Notes: generated by a model not told the origin, from the letters alone. A stretch of DNA of 64,000 bases from an uncultured Acidobacteriota bacterium (GCA_937864465.1 CALMJU010000098.1:25400-89399); one strand, 5' to 3'; numbered from the stretch's first letter, positions 1 through 8,330 are shown. Program-made: numbers and translations.

Positions 1-1
1 T

Positions 2-508
2 CCGGTCGCCTCGGTCCCGATCGCCAGCCTCCCGCACGGCATCGAAGGACTTAGGCTCGAGCCGGCCGAGACCGTCCGCGCCGTGCTCGAGCGGCTCCGG
101 AGGCTCGAGGCCGGGTGCGATCTCCTCGTGGTCCGGATCCCGGCGTCCGCCGGGCACGTGCTGGCGAGGGCCGCGTTCCTCGCAGGCGGCGTCGTCCTGC
201 CGATCGGCCAGGGAGACAAGGCGCTCCACGAGGCGCTGTGGCTCTCGCGCAACCTGCTCGACAGCCTCCCGGGAATCGCCCTCGTCCCGTACTCCGCAGA
301 CGAGGCAGCCCTCGGCCGCTACGCCGAGATCCTGCGCGCGTTCGACGAGGCGGGATCGAGCTCGCCCGAGGCCGACGACCTCGAGGGCCTCGACGCGATC
401 GCTCCGCTCGCGGGCGGCACGGGAGAGGGGTTCCTCGCCTCGCTCGTCGGGGAGAGCCTCTCCGGGGAGCCCCAGACGGTGCTGGAGGTCGGGCGTCTCT
501 CGATCTGA
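2..508 (+). CDS. C-terminal part of a possible ParA/MinD-like protein (5' truncated)
   Basis: The reading frame is open from the window edge to the TGA at 506-508, so the start lies outside the window. The visible 168 residues contain a hydrophobic strand CDLLVVRIPAS followed by a short helix and a second strand GGVVLPIGQGD. This resembles the Walker B and following strand of ParA/MinD/FlhG-type ATPases, where a regulator sits on membranes or DNA. The Walker A motif would lie upstream and is not visible, so the family call rests on fold-like pattern only. The C-terminal 60 residues are acidic and low in recognisable motifs. It could equally be a degenerate, non-ATPase relative. Confidence 0.4.
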   Translation, partial: PVASVPIASLPHGIEGLRLEPAETVRAVLERLRRLEAGCDLLVVRIPASAGHVLARAAFLAGGVVLPIGQGDKALHEALWLSRNLLDSLPGIALVPYSADEAALGRYAEILRAFDEAGSSSPEADDLEGLDAIAPLAGGTGEGFLASLVGESLSGEPQTVLEVGRLSI

Positions 509-587
509 CGCGGCGGTCCGAGCGAGCGTCCGCGGTTCGCGGTAACCTGGGAGAGTGGCGAGAACGCCACCTTCGGGAGGAGGTCCG

Positions 588-1064
588 ATGCGGAGACAAC
601 TCGGCTGGATGAACGTCGCGGTCGTGCTTGCGCTTCTGCTCTGTCCGGCTTGCGACGACGACGACTACACGGTGGACCCCGTCCCCGTGGACACGTCCGG
701 GACCTGGTCGTTCACGGCGAGCCCCAGCGACCCGCCGCGGACGATGTCCTGCACCGGCGATCTCGTCGGCACCGTCTGGAGCTTCTGCGACTTTTTCGTC
801 CTCTCCGTGACGCAGGCGGAGGACGCGTTCTCCGGAGCGGCGGCGATCGAGTACTGCGGCGCGGCGTTCTCGGTATCGGGCACCGTGACGGGGAGCGCGA
901 TCTCCGGCACCTTCGTGAGCAGCGACGACGTCCACACCTATCGCCTCTTCTTCAGCGGCGTCGTCTCCGAGAACGCGATGATCGTGGCCCCCGTCACCTT
1001 CACCGTGGACGGCCTGAGCGGGGCCTGCTCGATGGCCGGCGAGTACTGGGGCGAGAGGCCGTAG
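588..1064 (+). CDS. small secreted lipoprotein, function unknown
   Basis: This 158-residue protein starts with a positive N-end, a hydrophobic core of about 12 residues and a Cys in LLCPAC, a loose lipobox suggesting lipidation and an outer-membrane or periplasmic location. An Asp-rich linker (CDDDD) follows the Cys, as is common in lipoproteins. The rest is rich in Ser, Thr, Gly and Val with alternating hydrophobic residues, consistent with an all-beta domain, and contains several Cys that could form disulfides. The ATG at 588 was chosen over one at 555 because GGGAGGAGG lies just upstream of it and the signal sequence begins there. No family was recognised. Confidence 0.6.
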   Translation: MRRQLGWMNVAVVLALLLCPACDDDDYTVDPVPVDTSGTWSFTASPSDPPRTMSCTGDLVGTVWSFCDFFVLSVTQAEDAFSGAAAIEYCGAAFSVSGTVTGSAISGTFVSSDDVHTYRLFFSGVVSENAMIVAPVTFTVDGLSGACSMAGEYWGERP

Positions 1065-1092
1065 GCGGGATCGAGGGATCTCCGGAACGAAG

Positions 1093-1124
1093 AGGCCCCG
1101 CGCGCGGGACCGCGCGCGGGGCCT
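1093..1124. terminator. 15-bp GC hairpin between convergent genes
   Basis: A perfect 15-bp inverted repeat (arms 1093-1107 and 1110-1124, AGGCCCCGCGCGCGG and its complement) is separated by only two bases. It lies between the plus-strand lipoprotein gene and the minus-strand barrel gene that end at 1064 and 1162. No U-run follows on either strand, so it may stop transcription with Rho or act as an mRNA 3'-end stabiliser. It can serve both directions. Confidence 0.65.
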
Positions 1125-1161
1125 TGGAGTCCATCGGGGCGCCGGGCGCCCCGGATTCGAA

Positions 1162-1773
1162 CTAGAACTTGTAGCCGACGCCGACGGTCAGGACGAGCGG
1201 GTCCACCCCCACCGCATCCGCGCCCGTCACGTCGGGCTCCGCGTCCAGGAGCAGGTAGCGGAGGCCGGCCGTGAAAGCCCAGCTCTCGGCGAACGGGACG
1301 TCGAGGCCGAGATTCACGCCGTACACGAACTGGTCCTTCATCCCCATCGTCTCGCTCGCGTACTTCCAGTCGTCGAACATCGCGTAGCCGAGGGTCGGGC
1401 CGAAGTAGAAGTCGACCGGCTTCCCCTTCAGGAGGTGGAAGTTCGCGTCGAACAGGATCGGCATCCAGGCGACCGAGCCGTAATCGGAATCCGGCTCGCC
1501 GCTGACGCTGAGCGTCATGTCGTGATCGGCGTACCAGAGGCTGGCGCCGAAGCTGACCATCTCGTTGTAGTAGAACTCGTACCCGAGGCCGAAGCCGAGC
1601 GCGTCGTCCGTCGCCATCGTGATCGTGTAGGTGTCCTCGGTGAACGAGTAGTCGCTCATCGGCATGAAGTAGCCGACACCGAAGGAAAACTTGTGCTTCG
1701 TGTCCGCCGCGTTCGCGAGCGGAACCGCCAGAGCCACCACCGCGATCAGAGCCAGAACCTTCGTCAGTCTCAT
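1162..1773 (-). CDS. OmpW-like outer-membrane beta-barrel protein
   Basis: A 203-residue protein with a clean signal peptide (MRLTKVL, a hydrophobic run, then cleavage after ANA near residue 22). The mature part is made of alternating polar/aromatic strands such as FSFGVGYF, LGFGLGYEFYY and LVLTVGVGYKF, and it ends in a C-terminal Phe, the BAM recognition signature of outer-membrane barrels. Its size fits eight-stranded OmpW or OmpA-like barrels. AAGGAGG lies 8 nt before the ATG. Substrate or partner cannot be deduced. The gene is monocistronic with a leader of about 100 nt that contains a strong hairpin. Confidence 0.75.
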   Translation of the reverse strand: MRLTKVLALIAVVALAVPLANAADTKHKFSFGVGYFMPMSDYSFTEDTYTITMATDDALGFGLGYEFYYNEMVSFGASLWYADHDMTLSVSGEPDSDYGSVAWMPILFDANFHLLKGKPVDFYFGPTLGYAMFDDWKYASETMGMKDQFVYGVNLGLDVPFAESWAFTAGLRYLLLDAEPDVTGADAVGVDPLVLTVGVGYKF

Positions 1774-2071
1774 CGAGATCCTCCTTGAGCTGCGTTCGGG
1801 ACGGCCGGGCCCTTCTGCCCGGCCTCTCGCACCTTCGTTTCTCTACCTCTCTCCACTTCTCACACTCGAACACTCGGGTTTGTAGCAAGACGTCTGCCCA
1901 AAAGGGAATAGGCCGATTCGAAGCGCCCAACTAACTGATCGGGCAAGCTTTGTAGATTGAACACGCCCGATGGATGCAACGCCTCGACGGCACATCTCGA
2001 GCGAAAGTCGTCCAATTTGACCGGGCAATTCGCCCTTTTGGATGCAGCCCGGCCAGTCCGGCGGAACTCCC
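1774..2071. promoter_or_regulatory. 298-bp intergenic region with a 5'-leader hairpin for the barrel gene
   Basis: There is no gene here. At 1803-1824 a perfect 8-bp stem (GGCCGGGC / GCCCGGCC, 6-nt loop) lies about 30 nt upstream of the barrel start codon on the minus strand and would fold in its mRNA leader, as stabilising hairpins do in other outer-membrane protein mRNAs. A possible -10 (TACAAA, minus, 1879-1884) has no convincing -35. The segment 1860-2040 is visibly richer in A and T than the surrounding DNA. A weak 4-bp hairpin at 2023-2035 is followed by TTTT on the plus strand, but no plus-strand gene ends there. Confidence 0.4.
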
Positions 2072-2863
2072 TCAGGCGGCCCGGCGCCCCCTCGCGCGCC
2101 CGGGAAGGGCCGCCCCGAGCCCCCAGACCCGGCGCATGCGCCTCTCGATCCGGCCGAAGACGAGGTTGTCGACCAGGAGGCCGAGGGCGATGATCACGAC
2201 CATCACCGCGATCACCTGGGCGATGTCGTTCAGCTCGCGGCCGACCATCAGGAGCTGCCCCAGCCCCAGGCTGACGAACAGCAGCTCGGCCGCCATCAGC
2301 GATCGCCAGGCGAACGACCAGCCGAGCTTGGCGCCGGTCAGCACCGCGGGGAGCGCGGCGGGCAGGATGATGCCCGTGAGGAGGCGCGGACCCCGGGCGC
2401 CGAGATTCCTGCCGGCGCGGACGTAGATCGGCGGGATGTTCTTGACGCCGTCCGACGTGTGGATCGCGATCGCCAGGACCGCCCCCATGACGACGACGAA
2501 CTGGATCGCCCTCTCGTTGAGGCCGAACCAGATGATCGCGAGCGGGAGCCAGCAGATCGAGGGAAGCGTCTGGAGGCCGAGGAGGAGCGAGCCGATCGTG
2601 TCGTCCATCCATCGCACGCGCCCGATCAGGAGGCCCAGCACCGTCCCGAGGACGAGCGACAGCGCGTAGCCGAGCAGCAGCCGCCGCATGGTGACGGCGA
2701 TCCCGATCAGGAACGTCCCGTCGGCGAATCCCGCGATGAGGGCCTCGGCGACCTGGACCGGCCCCGGCACCAGGAACGACGGCCAGGGCCCCCACAGGTG
2801 GAGCGCCTGCCAGGCGGCGAGGGCCGCGAGGTAGAAGAGCCCGCGGTTAACGCTCCTTGGCAC
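2072..2863 (-). CDS. ABC transporter permease, NitT/TauT (SsuC/TauC) type
   Basis: A 263-residue inner-membrane protein with about six hydrophobic helices, the usual size for the SsuC/TauC permeases of nitrate, taurine, aliphatic sulfonate or thiamine-precursor importers. The cytoplasmic EAA-type coupling loop is seen around AGRNLGARGPRLLTGIILPAA, roughly residues 150-170, where it would contact the ATPase. The GTG start is preceded by GGAGAGG and lies inside the end of the ATPase gene (17-nt overlap), so the two are translationally coupled. The last 25 residues are Arg-rich and cytoplasmic. The transported substrate is not evident. Confidence 0.85.
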   Translation of the reverse strand: MPRSVNRGLFYLAALAAWQALHLWGPWPSFLVPGPVQVAEALIAGFADGTFLIGIAVTMRRLLLGYALSLVLGTVLGLLIGRVRWMDDTIGSLLLGLQTLPSICWLPLAIIWFGLNERAIQFVVVMGAVLAIAIHTSDGVKNIPPIYVRAGRNLGARGPRLLTGIILPAALPAVLTGAKLGWSFAWRSLMAAELLFVSLGLGQLLMVGRELNDIAQVIAVMVVIIALGLLVDNLVFGRIERRMRRVWGLGAALPGRARGRRAA

Positions 2864-3662
2864 GACGCCTCTCCTCGAGAAGGACCGCCTCGATCTCCTC
2901 CCGGAGATCCTCGCGGAGCCTCGCCGCCAGCCCGCCGACGTCGCGGTCCTCGATCTGTCGGGGCCGCGGGATGTCGACGACGAACTCCCGCTTGATCCGC
3001 CCCGGGCGCCGCGTCATCGTCACCACGCGGTCGGCGAGGCAGGCCGCCTCGCGGACGTTGTGCGTGACGAACAGGATCGTCTTCCCCGTGCCGCTCCAGA
3101 TCTCCTGGAGCTCGGCGTGGAGCATGTCCCGCGTCTGGGCGTCGAGCGCCGCGAACGGCTCGTCCATCAGCAGCATCACCGGATCCATCGCGAGCGCCCG
3201 GGCGAGCGCCACGCGCTGCTTCATGCCGCCGGACAGTTCGTGGATGTACGAGGTGTGGAACCCCGCGAGGTGGACCATCCGAAGGTAGTGCGCCGCCCGC
3301 TTCCTCCTCTCCACCCGCCCCAGACCGGCCAGGCGGAGCCCGAACTCGATGTTCCTGCGGACCGTCATCCAGGGGAAGAGCCCCAGGTCCTGGAACAGGA
3401 CGATCCGGTCCGGTCCCGGTCCCAGCACGGGCTTCCCGTCGAAGATCACGTCGCCCACGTCCGGCGCCTCGAGGCCGGCCACGATGTTGAGGAGCGTCGT
3501 CTTGCCGCACCCGCTCGGGCCCACGACGCAGACGAACTCCCCTTCGCGGATCTCGAAGTCGAGCGGACCCAGGGCGGACACCACCCCCTGGCGGTTGACG
3601 AACGTCTTCTCGACCGCCCGCACCGAGAGCTTCGGCGCGCCGTTCGGGGAGATCCCCGCCAC
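2847..3662 (-). CDS. ABC transporter ATPase, NitT/TauT (SsuB/TauB) type
   Basis: This 271-residue ATPase drives the importer encoded around it. All motifs are intact: Walker A GPSGCGKT (about 48-55), Q-loop Gln near 91, signature LSGGMKQ (143-149), Walker B LLMDEP (164-169) and the switch His near 201. Two subunits would pair with the permease at the inner membrane. It starts at a GTG 10 nt after the stop of the binding-protein gene and overlaps the permease gene by 17 nt. Sequence around DQTRDMLHAEL-type helices is typical of the SsuB/TauB branch. No C-terminal regulatory domain is present. Confidence 0.9.
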   Translation of the reverse strand: MAGISPNGAPKLSVRAVEKTFVNRQGVVSALGPLDFEIREGEFVCVVGPSGCGKTTLLNIVAGLEAPDVGDVIFDGKPVLGPGPDRIVLFQDLGLFPWMTVRRNIEFGLRLAGLGRVERRKRAAHYLRMVHLAGFHTSYIHELSGGMKQRVALARALAMDPVMLLMDEPFAALDAQTRDMLHAELQEIWSGTGKTILFVTHNVREAACLADRVVTMTRRPGRIKREFVVDIPRPRQIEDRDVGGLAARLREDLREEIEAVLLEERRRAKER

Positions 3663-3672
3663 GTCCCGTCCC

Positions 3673-4725
3673 CTACCGGATCGGCGGCTTCCCCGCCGCC
3701 TGCCGGACGGAATTCAGGATCGACAGGTCGTAGATGCCCGAGAGCCTCGGTTCCTCCCTGCCGAGGAAGCCGAGCGCGTACGCGTCCGCCGCCGACTTCA
3801 TCAGCGAGGCGCGGATCGGATCGTCGGTCAGCTCGAGCCTCGCGAACGCCGCCTCCAGGATCTCCTCCGGGAGAGCCTTGCCGGTCTCGCGCTTGATCTC
3901 CTGGTTGACGGTGCGGAGGGCCTCGTCGCGGTTCGCGCCGATCCAGTCGGTGAGGCGCACGTGCTCCTCGATCCACGTCCGGACCAGGTCGGGATGCTCC
4001 TCGAGGAACTTCGTCGAGACGATCAGGTGCGTCGTCACGAATCGGCCCTCCGGCCACCGCGACGCCTCCTCCAGGAACACCTTGCCGCCCCCTTCGAGGA
4101 TCAGGCGCGTCACCCAGGGCTCGACGGTCCACGCGCCGTCGAGCTCCTTCTTGAGGAAGAGCGTCAGCTGGTCCGGGTTCGCGAGCGGCTGCACGCGGAC
4201 CTTCCCGCCCCGCTCGAGCCAGTCCATGCCGTTCTCGAGGAGCCACGCCCGGGCCGCCACGTCCTGCGTGTTCCCGAGCTGCGGCGTGGCGAGGCTCCGG
4301 CCCTCGAAGTCCCGCGGCCTCGCGATCGGAGAGTCCTTCCGGACGACGAGAGCCGCGCCCCCCGAGCAGGCTCCGCACACGATCCTGATCGCCGTCCCGC
4401 CCGATTTCACGTACGCGTTGATCGCCGGGTTCGGTCCGATGTACGAGAGGTCCAGCTCCCCGGCGAACAGCGCCTCGATCGCCGAGGGGCCCGCGTTGAA
4501 GATCTTCCAGTCGACCCTGGCGCGATCCCCGAGCGCCTTCTGGAAGCTCCCCGTCGCGTGGCCGAGGACCCCCTGCGCGTGCGTGATGTTGGGGAAGTGC
4601 CCGGCGCGGATCACGACGGGGCCTTCCGGACGCTTCTGCCGCTCGGCGGCGCCGCCGCAGGAGCCGGCGAGCGCGACCGAGGCGAGCAGTGCCGCGGCCA
4701 CGGAGATTCTGTGGATGCTCCTCAT
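3673..4725 (-). CDS. ABC transporter substrate-binding lipoprotein, NitT/TauT (SsuA) type
   Basis: A 350-residue periplasmic binding protein tethered by lipid: the hydrophobic signal ends in VALAGSC. The mature N-terminus contains the SsuA-like motif HFPNITHAQG, followed by GPSAIEALFAGELDLSYIG, the usual opening strand-helix of this group. The two-lobed architecture and length match COG0715 proteins for sulfonates, nitrate or pyrimidine precursors; the ligand cannot be named. An unusual VCGACSGG segment lies near the hinge. ATG 4725 was preferred to an upstream in-frame ATG at 4791 because GAGGGG precedes it and the signal peptide begins there. It is the first gene of the importer operon. Confidence 0.85.
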   Translation of the reverse strand: MRSIHRISVAAALLASVALAGSCGGAAERQKRPEGPVVIRAGHFPNITHAQGVLGHATGSFQKALGDRARVDWKIFNAGPSAIEALFAGELDLSYIGPNPAINAYVKSGGTAIRIVCGACSGGAALVVRKDSPIARPRDFEGRSLATPQLGNTQDVAARAWLLENGMDWLERGGKVRVQPLANPDQLTLFLKKELDGAWTVEPWVTRLILEGGGKVFLEEASRWPEGRFVTTHLIVSTKFLEEHPDLVRTWIEEHVRLTDWIGANRDEALRTVNQEIKRETGKALPEEILEAAFARLELTDDPIRASLMKSAADAYALGFLGREEPRLSGIYDLSILNSVRQAAGKPPIR

Positions 4726-4786
4726 CGGCGTCCCCTCGCGACCCGATCCGCCCACTGCGCCCCCGACCGGCCCGAAATCTCCACTA

Positions 4787-4816
4787 CCCATACAGGGAAT
4801 CTCCGGATGGGGTCAA
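4787..4816 (-). promoter_or_regulatory. possible promoter of the ABC importer operon
   Basis: On the minus strand TTGACC (4816-4811) is followed after 18 nt by TATGGG (4792-4787). It sits between the end of the thyX-like gene (4830) and the binding-protein gene (4725), giving a leader of about 55 nt. The -10 is a weak match. Confidence 0.35.
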
Positions 4817-4829
4817 GCGGTATTTTCGC

Positions 4830-6401
4830 TCAGATCACCCTCCGATACTCCGAGAGCGGGTAGCTCCACACCCGCTCCCCGCAGAACCGCGCCCCCTCGG
4901 GGCACCAGGGGCGGGCGCCCGCCTCCTTCCGGACTCCGCACGGCGGGAGGAGGTGCCGCCCGAGGCGCGGGTGGACCTCACGGATCTGCTCCGCCTCGTC
5001 CACCGAGGCCCGCCAGATCTCCTCCTGGGCCAGGTAGCACAGGCGCATGACGTGCTTGTGGCGGAGGGCGAGAAAGTCCGCGGACTCGGCATAACGGACG
5101 GCGACGGCGTTCGGGAGGAGATAGGAGGCGAACTCCTCGGAGACGCCGAGGCGCCTGAGGCGCCCGATCCGCTCCCACACCCTGGCCATCATGCCGGCGT
5201 ACCGCGCCTCGACGGCCGGGTCCTCCCGGACGAGGGCGGGCGTGACGAAGTCGGGCTCGCCGGTGACGTGGGCCGCCAGGATCGGCCGGCTCGCGGGAGT
5301 CATCCGGTGCCGCTGGTCCTGGGAATCGGCCGCGTGGGAGATCTTCCGCCGGAACGTGTAGGAGGCGTGGTGCATCGCCCGGGAGAGCTTCCCGAGCGTC
5401 GTCAGGTTGAGGGCGTCTCCGAGGACGCGGCTCCGGGTCGGGGAGACCGCCAGCTCGATCGCCTCGTCGTCGGAGAGCGCCGACGCCGGCACGCCGAGCA
5501 CGGCGCGCACGGCACGGGCCGTCTCCTCCTCCCCCCTCGCCGTCCAGTCCACGAGGCGCGAGACGCGCCCCTTAAGCGACTCGTCGAACTCGCGCGCGAA
5601 CACCGCGCGGCTCGCGGAGGAGGAGGCGTCCGGGTTCGCGGCGAAGAATTCCGCCTCCGGATACTCCGCGGACGGGATCGGCCCCTCGAGGACCGCGCGG
5701 TAGCGGGGGTCCGCCTCGAGCAGCGCCTCGATCATCTTCCCGACGACGATCCTCTGCTCCCAGGGCGCGTCGGGCTGCTCGCACACCCTTTGGTAGCGCA
5801 GGAGGGTCAGCGCCGACACGGTATGGTAGAGGGCCGCGAAGGTCGCGACCGGAAGGACGTAGCGCGCGACCTCCTGCGCCTTCCTCTCGACATCCTTCGG
5901 GTGCGCCTGCCGCTTCCTCGCGCGGGCGGGGAACCGGCGGTCGCAGGCCGCGCCGGCCAGGGGGGCGAGATCCCGCCGCAGCTCGCCGTAGAAGGCGAAC
6001 TGCTCCTCGAGCGCCTCGAAGTAGAGGGCGAGCGCCTTCCCCTCGATCGGGGGGACGAGGCAGCTCGAGGGCTCGACGCGGACGTAGCGCTGGGAGACCT
6101 GCTCGGAGTTGTAGAACGGGTGCGCGTGGAGGAAGGACCAGAGGAACTGGCGGGAGACGTTCTCGATCGCGAACTGGAAGTAGGCGTGCTGGATCGTCGT
6201 GTGGTGGCCGGCGTCGTAGAGCTCCCGGGCCAGCGGCTCTCCTCCCGGCCCGAGGTCCTCGTCCCGGACGATCCCCCTCGGCGAGTAACAGGTCCTCGCC
6301 GCCGTCAGGATCGTCGAGAACGGGGCCTCGAAGCGCCTCGTGATCCGGACGCGCGGCGCAGCGGAGCGCTCGGGCCCGGCGGTCGGCACGGGATCGCTCA
6401 C
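4830..6401 (-). CDS. tandem-domain flavin-dependent thymidylate synthase (ThyX-like)
   Basis: At 523 residues this is about twice a normal ThyX (220-250), because two ThyX-like halves are fused. The N-terminal half has the helix-strand GHHTTIQHAYFQFAIENVSR and the substrate-binding-like FYNSEQVSQRYV (about 97-107), but RHR is degenerate (LHAH, 91-94). The C-terminal half carries the ThyX signature QDQRHRMTPASRP with RHR at 364-366. Both halves contain a Y/LLP-rich helix (ARYVLPVATFAALY and ASYLLPNAVAVRY). ThyX makes dTMP from dUMP with methylene-THF, NADPH and FAD; this form may keep the activity or have shifted to another flavin reaction. It lies 1 nt after cvpA. Confidence 0.8.
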   Translation of the reverse strand: MSDPVPTAGPERSAAPRVRITRRFEAPFSTILTAARTCYSPRGIVRDEDLGPGGEPLARELYDAGHHTTIQHAYFQFAIENVSRQFLWSFLHAHPFYNSEQVSQRYVRVEPSSCLVPPIEGKALALYFEALEEQFAFYGELRRDLAPLAGAACDRRFPARARKRQAHPKDVERKAQEVARYVLPVATFAALYHTVSALTLLRYQRVCEQPDAPWEQRIVVGKMIEALLEADPRYRAVLEGPIPSAEYPEAEFFAANPDASSSASRAVFAREFDESLKGRVSRLVDWTARGEEETARAVRAVLGVPASALSDDEAIELAVSPTRSRVLGDALNLTTLGKLSRAMHHASYTFRRKISHAADSQDQRHRMTPASRPILAAHVTGEPDFVTPALVREDPAVEARYAGMMARVWERIGRLRRLGVSEEFASYLLPNAVAVRYAESADFLALRHKHVMRLCYLAQEEIWRASVDEAEQIREVHPRLGRHLLPPCGVRKEAGARPWCPEGARFCGERVWSYPLSEYRRVI

Positions 6402-6402
6402 G

Positions 6403-6981
6403 TCACCGCTTCGACGGGGCGACCGTCTTCTCCCGGAGCCTCTCGATGGCGGGATCCGCCTCGCCCCGCCAGCGCTTCCGGACCGACTCGATTCCCTTGC
6501 GGTACCGGTCCGCGAGGTCCGCCGGGGAGAGCCGGTTGACGACGTCCGCCACGGCGGCGGCGTACGGCGCGAGGGTCGAGCCCGCGAGGAGGCGCGATCC
6601 GTCAGGCAGATAGGCCGCGAGCGGGAGGACGACGAGGGAGCAGGCGAGCACCCCCGCCACGAACCCGACCGCGGCTCCGGCGAGACGGTCGGCCCATCCG
6701 AGCATCGCCGCCTGCATCAGCTTGCGCAGGAGCCACCCGACGATCGCCCCCACGATGAGAACGCCGAGGAAGATCGCCGCGTACGCGGCGAGCCGCAGGG
6801 CCCCCTGGGGAATCCGGGAAGCGGGGGCGAGATCGGCGAGCGGCCCGTGGAACCGGCTCGCCAGGAAGAACGCGGCGACGAACGCGGCGACGGCGGCGAG
6901 CAGCCTCACGAGCCCCTTGACGAGGCCGAGGACGACGAGGGCCCCGGCGACGACGAGGAGGGCGATGTCGAGAGCGTTCAC
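6403..6981 (-). CDS. cvpA: CvpA-family inner-membrane protein
   Basis: A 192-residue protein whose first 130 residues form four hydrophobic helices (about 5-22, 27-43, 62-82 and 98-120), matching the CvpA family (named for colicin V production; linked to membrane stress and surface growth). The C-terminal 60 residues are soluble and basic. The GTG start is preceded not by a ribosome-binding site but by TATCAT 6 nt upstream, so a leaderless message is likely. The stop is one base from the thyX-like start, so the two are co-transcribed. A link between CvpA and nucleotide genes recurs in bacteria (cvpA-purF in E. coli). Confidence 0.75.
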   Translation of the reverse strand: MNALDIALLVVAGALVVLGLVKGLVRLLAAVAAFVAAFFLASRFHGPLADLAPASRIPQGALRLAAYAAIFLGVLIVGAIVGWLLRKLMQAAMLGWADRLAGAAVGFVAGVLACSLVVLPLAAYLPDGSRLLAGSTLAPYAAAVADVVNRLSPADLADRYRKGIESVRKRWRGEADPAIERLREKTVAPSKR

Positions 6982-6987
6982 GCTCTC

Positions 6988-6993
6988 ATGATA
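6988..6993 (-). promoter_or_regulatory. -10 box of cvpA, predicted leaderless
   Basis: TATCAT on the minus strand ends 6 nt before the GTG at 6981, which would put the transcription start at or next to the start codon. No TTGACA-like box is seen 16-18 nt upstream. Confidence 0.45.
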
Positions 6994-7091
6994 CCCCGGC
7001 CGCCCGCCCTCTTGCGCGGGGACGCGCGGCGCGATCTACTAGGGCATCCAGCGGTGGAAATCGGCCCGGCGGAGCCACAAAAGGAGTGAGA

Positions 7092-8330
7092 ATGTCCCGT
7101 ATCAAGCCCTTCCGGGCGTACAGGCCGCGGCCCGAGAGCGCCCGGCGAATCGCGAGCCCCCCCTACGACGTCGTGTCGTCGGACGAGGCGCGCGAGATGG
7201 CGGCGGGCAATCCCCTCTCGTTCCTCCACGTCGGCAAGCCGGAGATCGACCTCGACCCGTCGGTCCCGCTGTACGACGATCGCGTCTACGCGAAGGGGGT
7301 CGAGAACCTGAGGCGGCTCATCGACTCGGGGGAGCTGGTCCGCGATCCCTCGCCGTGCCTCTACCTCTACCGGCAGACGATGGGCGGCCACGCGCAGGTC
7401 GGGGTCGTCGGCGCGTGCAGCGTGGAGGAGTACGAGCGGGACCTCATCAAGAAGCACGAGTTCACGCGGAAGGACAAGGAGGACGACCGGACCCGCCATG
7501 TCACCGAGTGCAACGCGAACGCGGAGCCGGTGTTCCTCACGTACCGCGCGAATCGCGGGATCGACTCCGTCGTCGACCGCATCCGCGGGCGCCGGCCCGC
7601 GTACGACTTCGTCTCCGACGACACGATCGGCCACACGGTCTGGGTCGTCGACGACCCGGCCGAGATCGAGACCCTCGTCCGGCTCTTCGCGGAGGTGCCG
7701 TGCCTCTACGTCGCGGACGGGCACCATCGCACCGCCGCGGCGGTCCGGCACGGCCAGAAGATGCGCGCCTCGGACCCGGCGCGGTCGCCCGAGTCCCCCT
7801 ACGAGTCGTTCATGGCGGTCATGTTCCCGCACGACCAGCTGCGGATCCTCGACTACAACCGCGTGGTCCGGGACCTGAACGGGCTTTCCGAGGAAGCGTT
7901 CCTCGCGCGCGTCTCGGAGCGGTTCGACGCCCGCCCGACGGGCGATCCCAGGCCGCCGGGGCCCAAGACCTTCGGGATGTTCCTCGGGGAGAAGTGGCGC
8001 CGGCTCGAGGCGAGAGCGGGGACGTACCCCGCCGCGGACCCCGTCCGAGGGCTCGACGTGTCCATCCTCCAGGAGAACCTGCTGTCCCCGGTGCTCGGCA
8101 TCGCCGACCCGAGGACCGACAAGCGGATCGACTTCGTCGGCGGGATCCGGGGGCTCGGCGAGCTGGAGAAGCGCTGCCGGGCGGGATGGGCGGCCGCCTT
8201 CTCACTCCACCCGACCTCGCTCGACCAGCTGATGGCGGTCGCCGACGCCGGCACCGTGATGCCGCCGAAGTCGACGTGGTTCGAGCCGAAGCTCAGAAGC
8301 GGGCTCCTCGTCCGGATCCTGGACGAATGA
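7092..8330 (+). CDS. DUF1015 (COG4198) family protein linked to serine synthesis
   Basis: A 412-residue soluble protein of the DUF1015 family. Family hallmarks are the N-terminal PPYDVVSSDEAREMA, an ARKHE-like block seen here as KKHEFTRKDKEDDRTRHV, and the glycine/His motif YVADGHHRTAAA in the middle. The biochemical role is unproven. In many bacteria and archaea the gene lies beside serA and serC, as here, implying a role in phosphoserine or serine metabolism. ATG 7092 was chosen because AAGGAG ends 5 nt before it; a GTG at 7086 overlaps that site. It begins a three-gene run on the plus strand. Confidence 0.8.
   Translation: MSRIKPFRAYRPRPESARRIASPPYDVVSSDEAREMAAGNPLSFLHVGKPEIDLDPSVPLYDDRVYAKGVENLRRLIDSGELVRDPSPCLYLYRQTMGGHAQVGVVGACSVEEYERDLIKKHEFTRKDKEDDRTRHVTECNANAEPVFLTYRANRGIDSVVDRIRGRRPAYDFVSDDTIGHTVWVVDDPAEIETLVRLFAEVPCLYVADGHHRTAAAVRHGQKMRASDPARSPESPYESFMAVMFPHDQLRILDYNRVVRDLNGLSEEAFLARVSERFDARPTGDPRPPGPKTFGMFLGEKWRRLEARAGTYPAADPVRGLDVSILQENLLSPVLGIADPRTDKRIDFVGGIRGLGELEKRCRAGWAAAFSLHPTSLDQLMAVADAGTVMPPKSTWFEPKLRSGLLVRILDE

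Noticed and set aside
2023..2035. Small hairpin with TTTT as a terminator
   Set aside because: It points along the plus strand where no gene ends; the minus-strand ABC operon ends at 2072, and on that strand no T-run follows.
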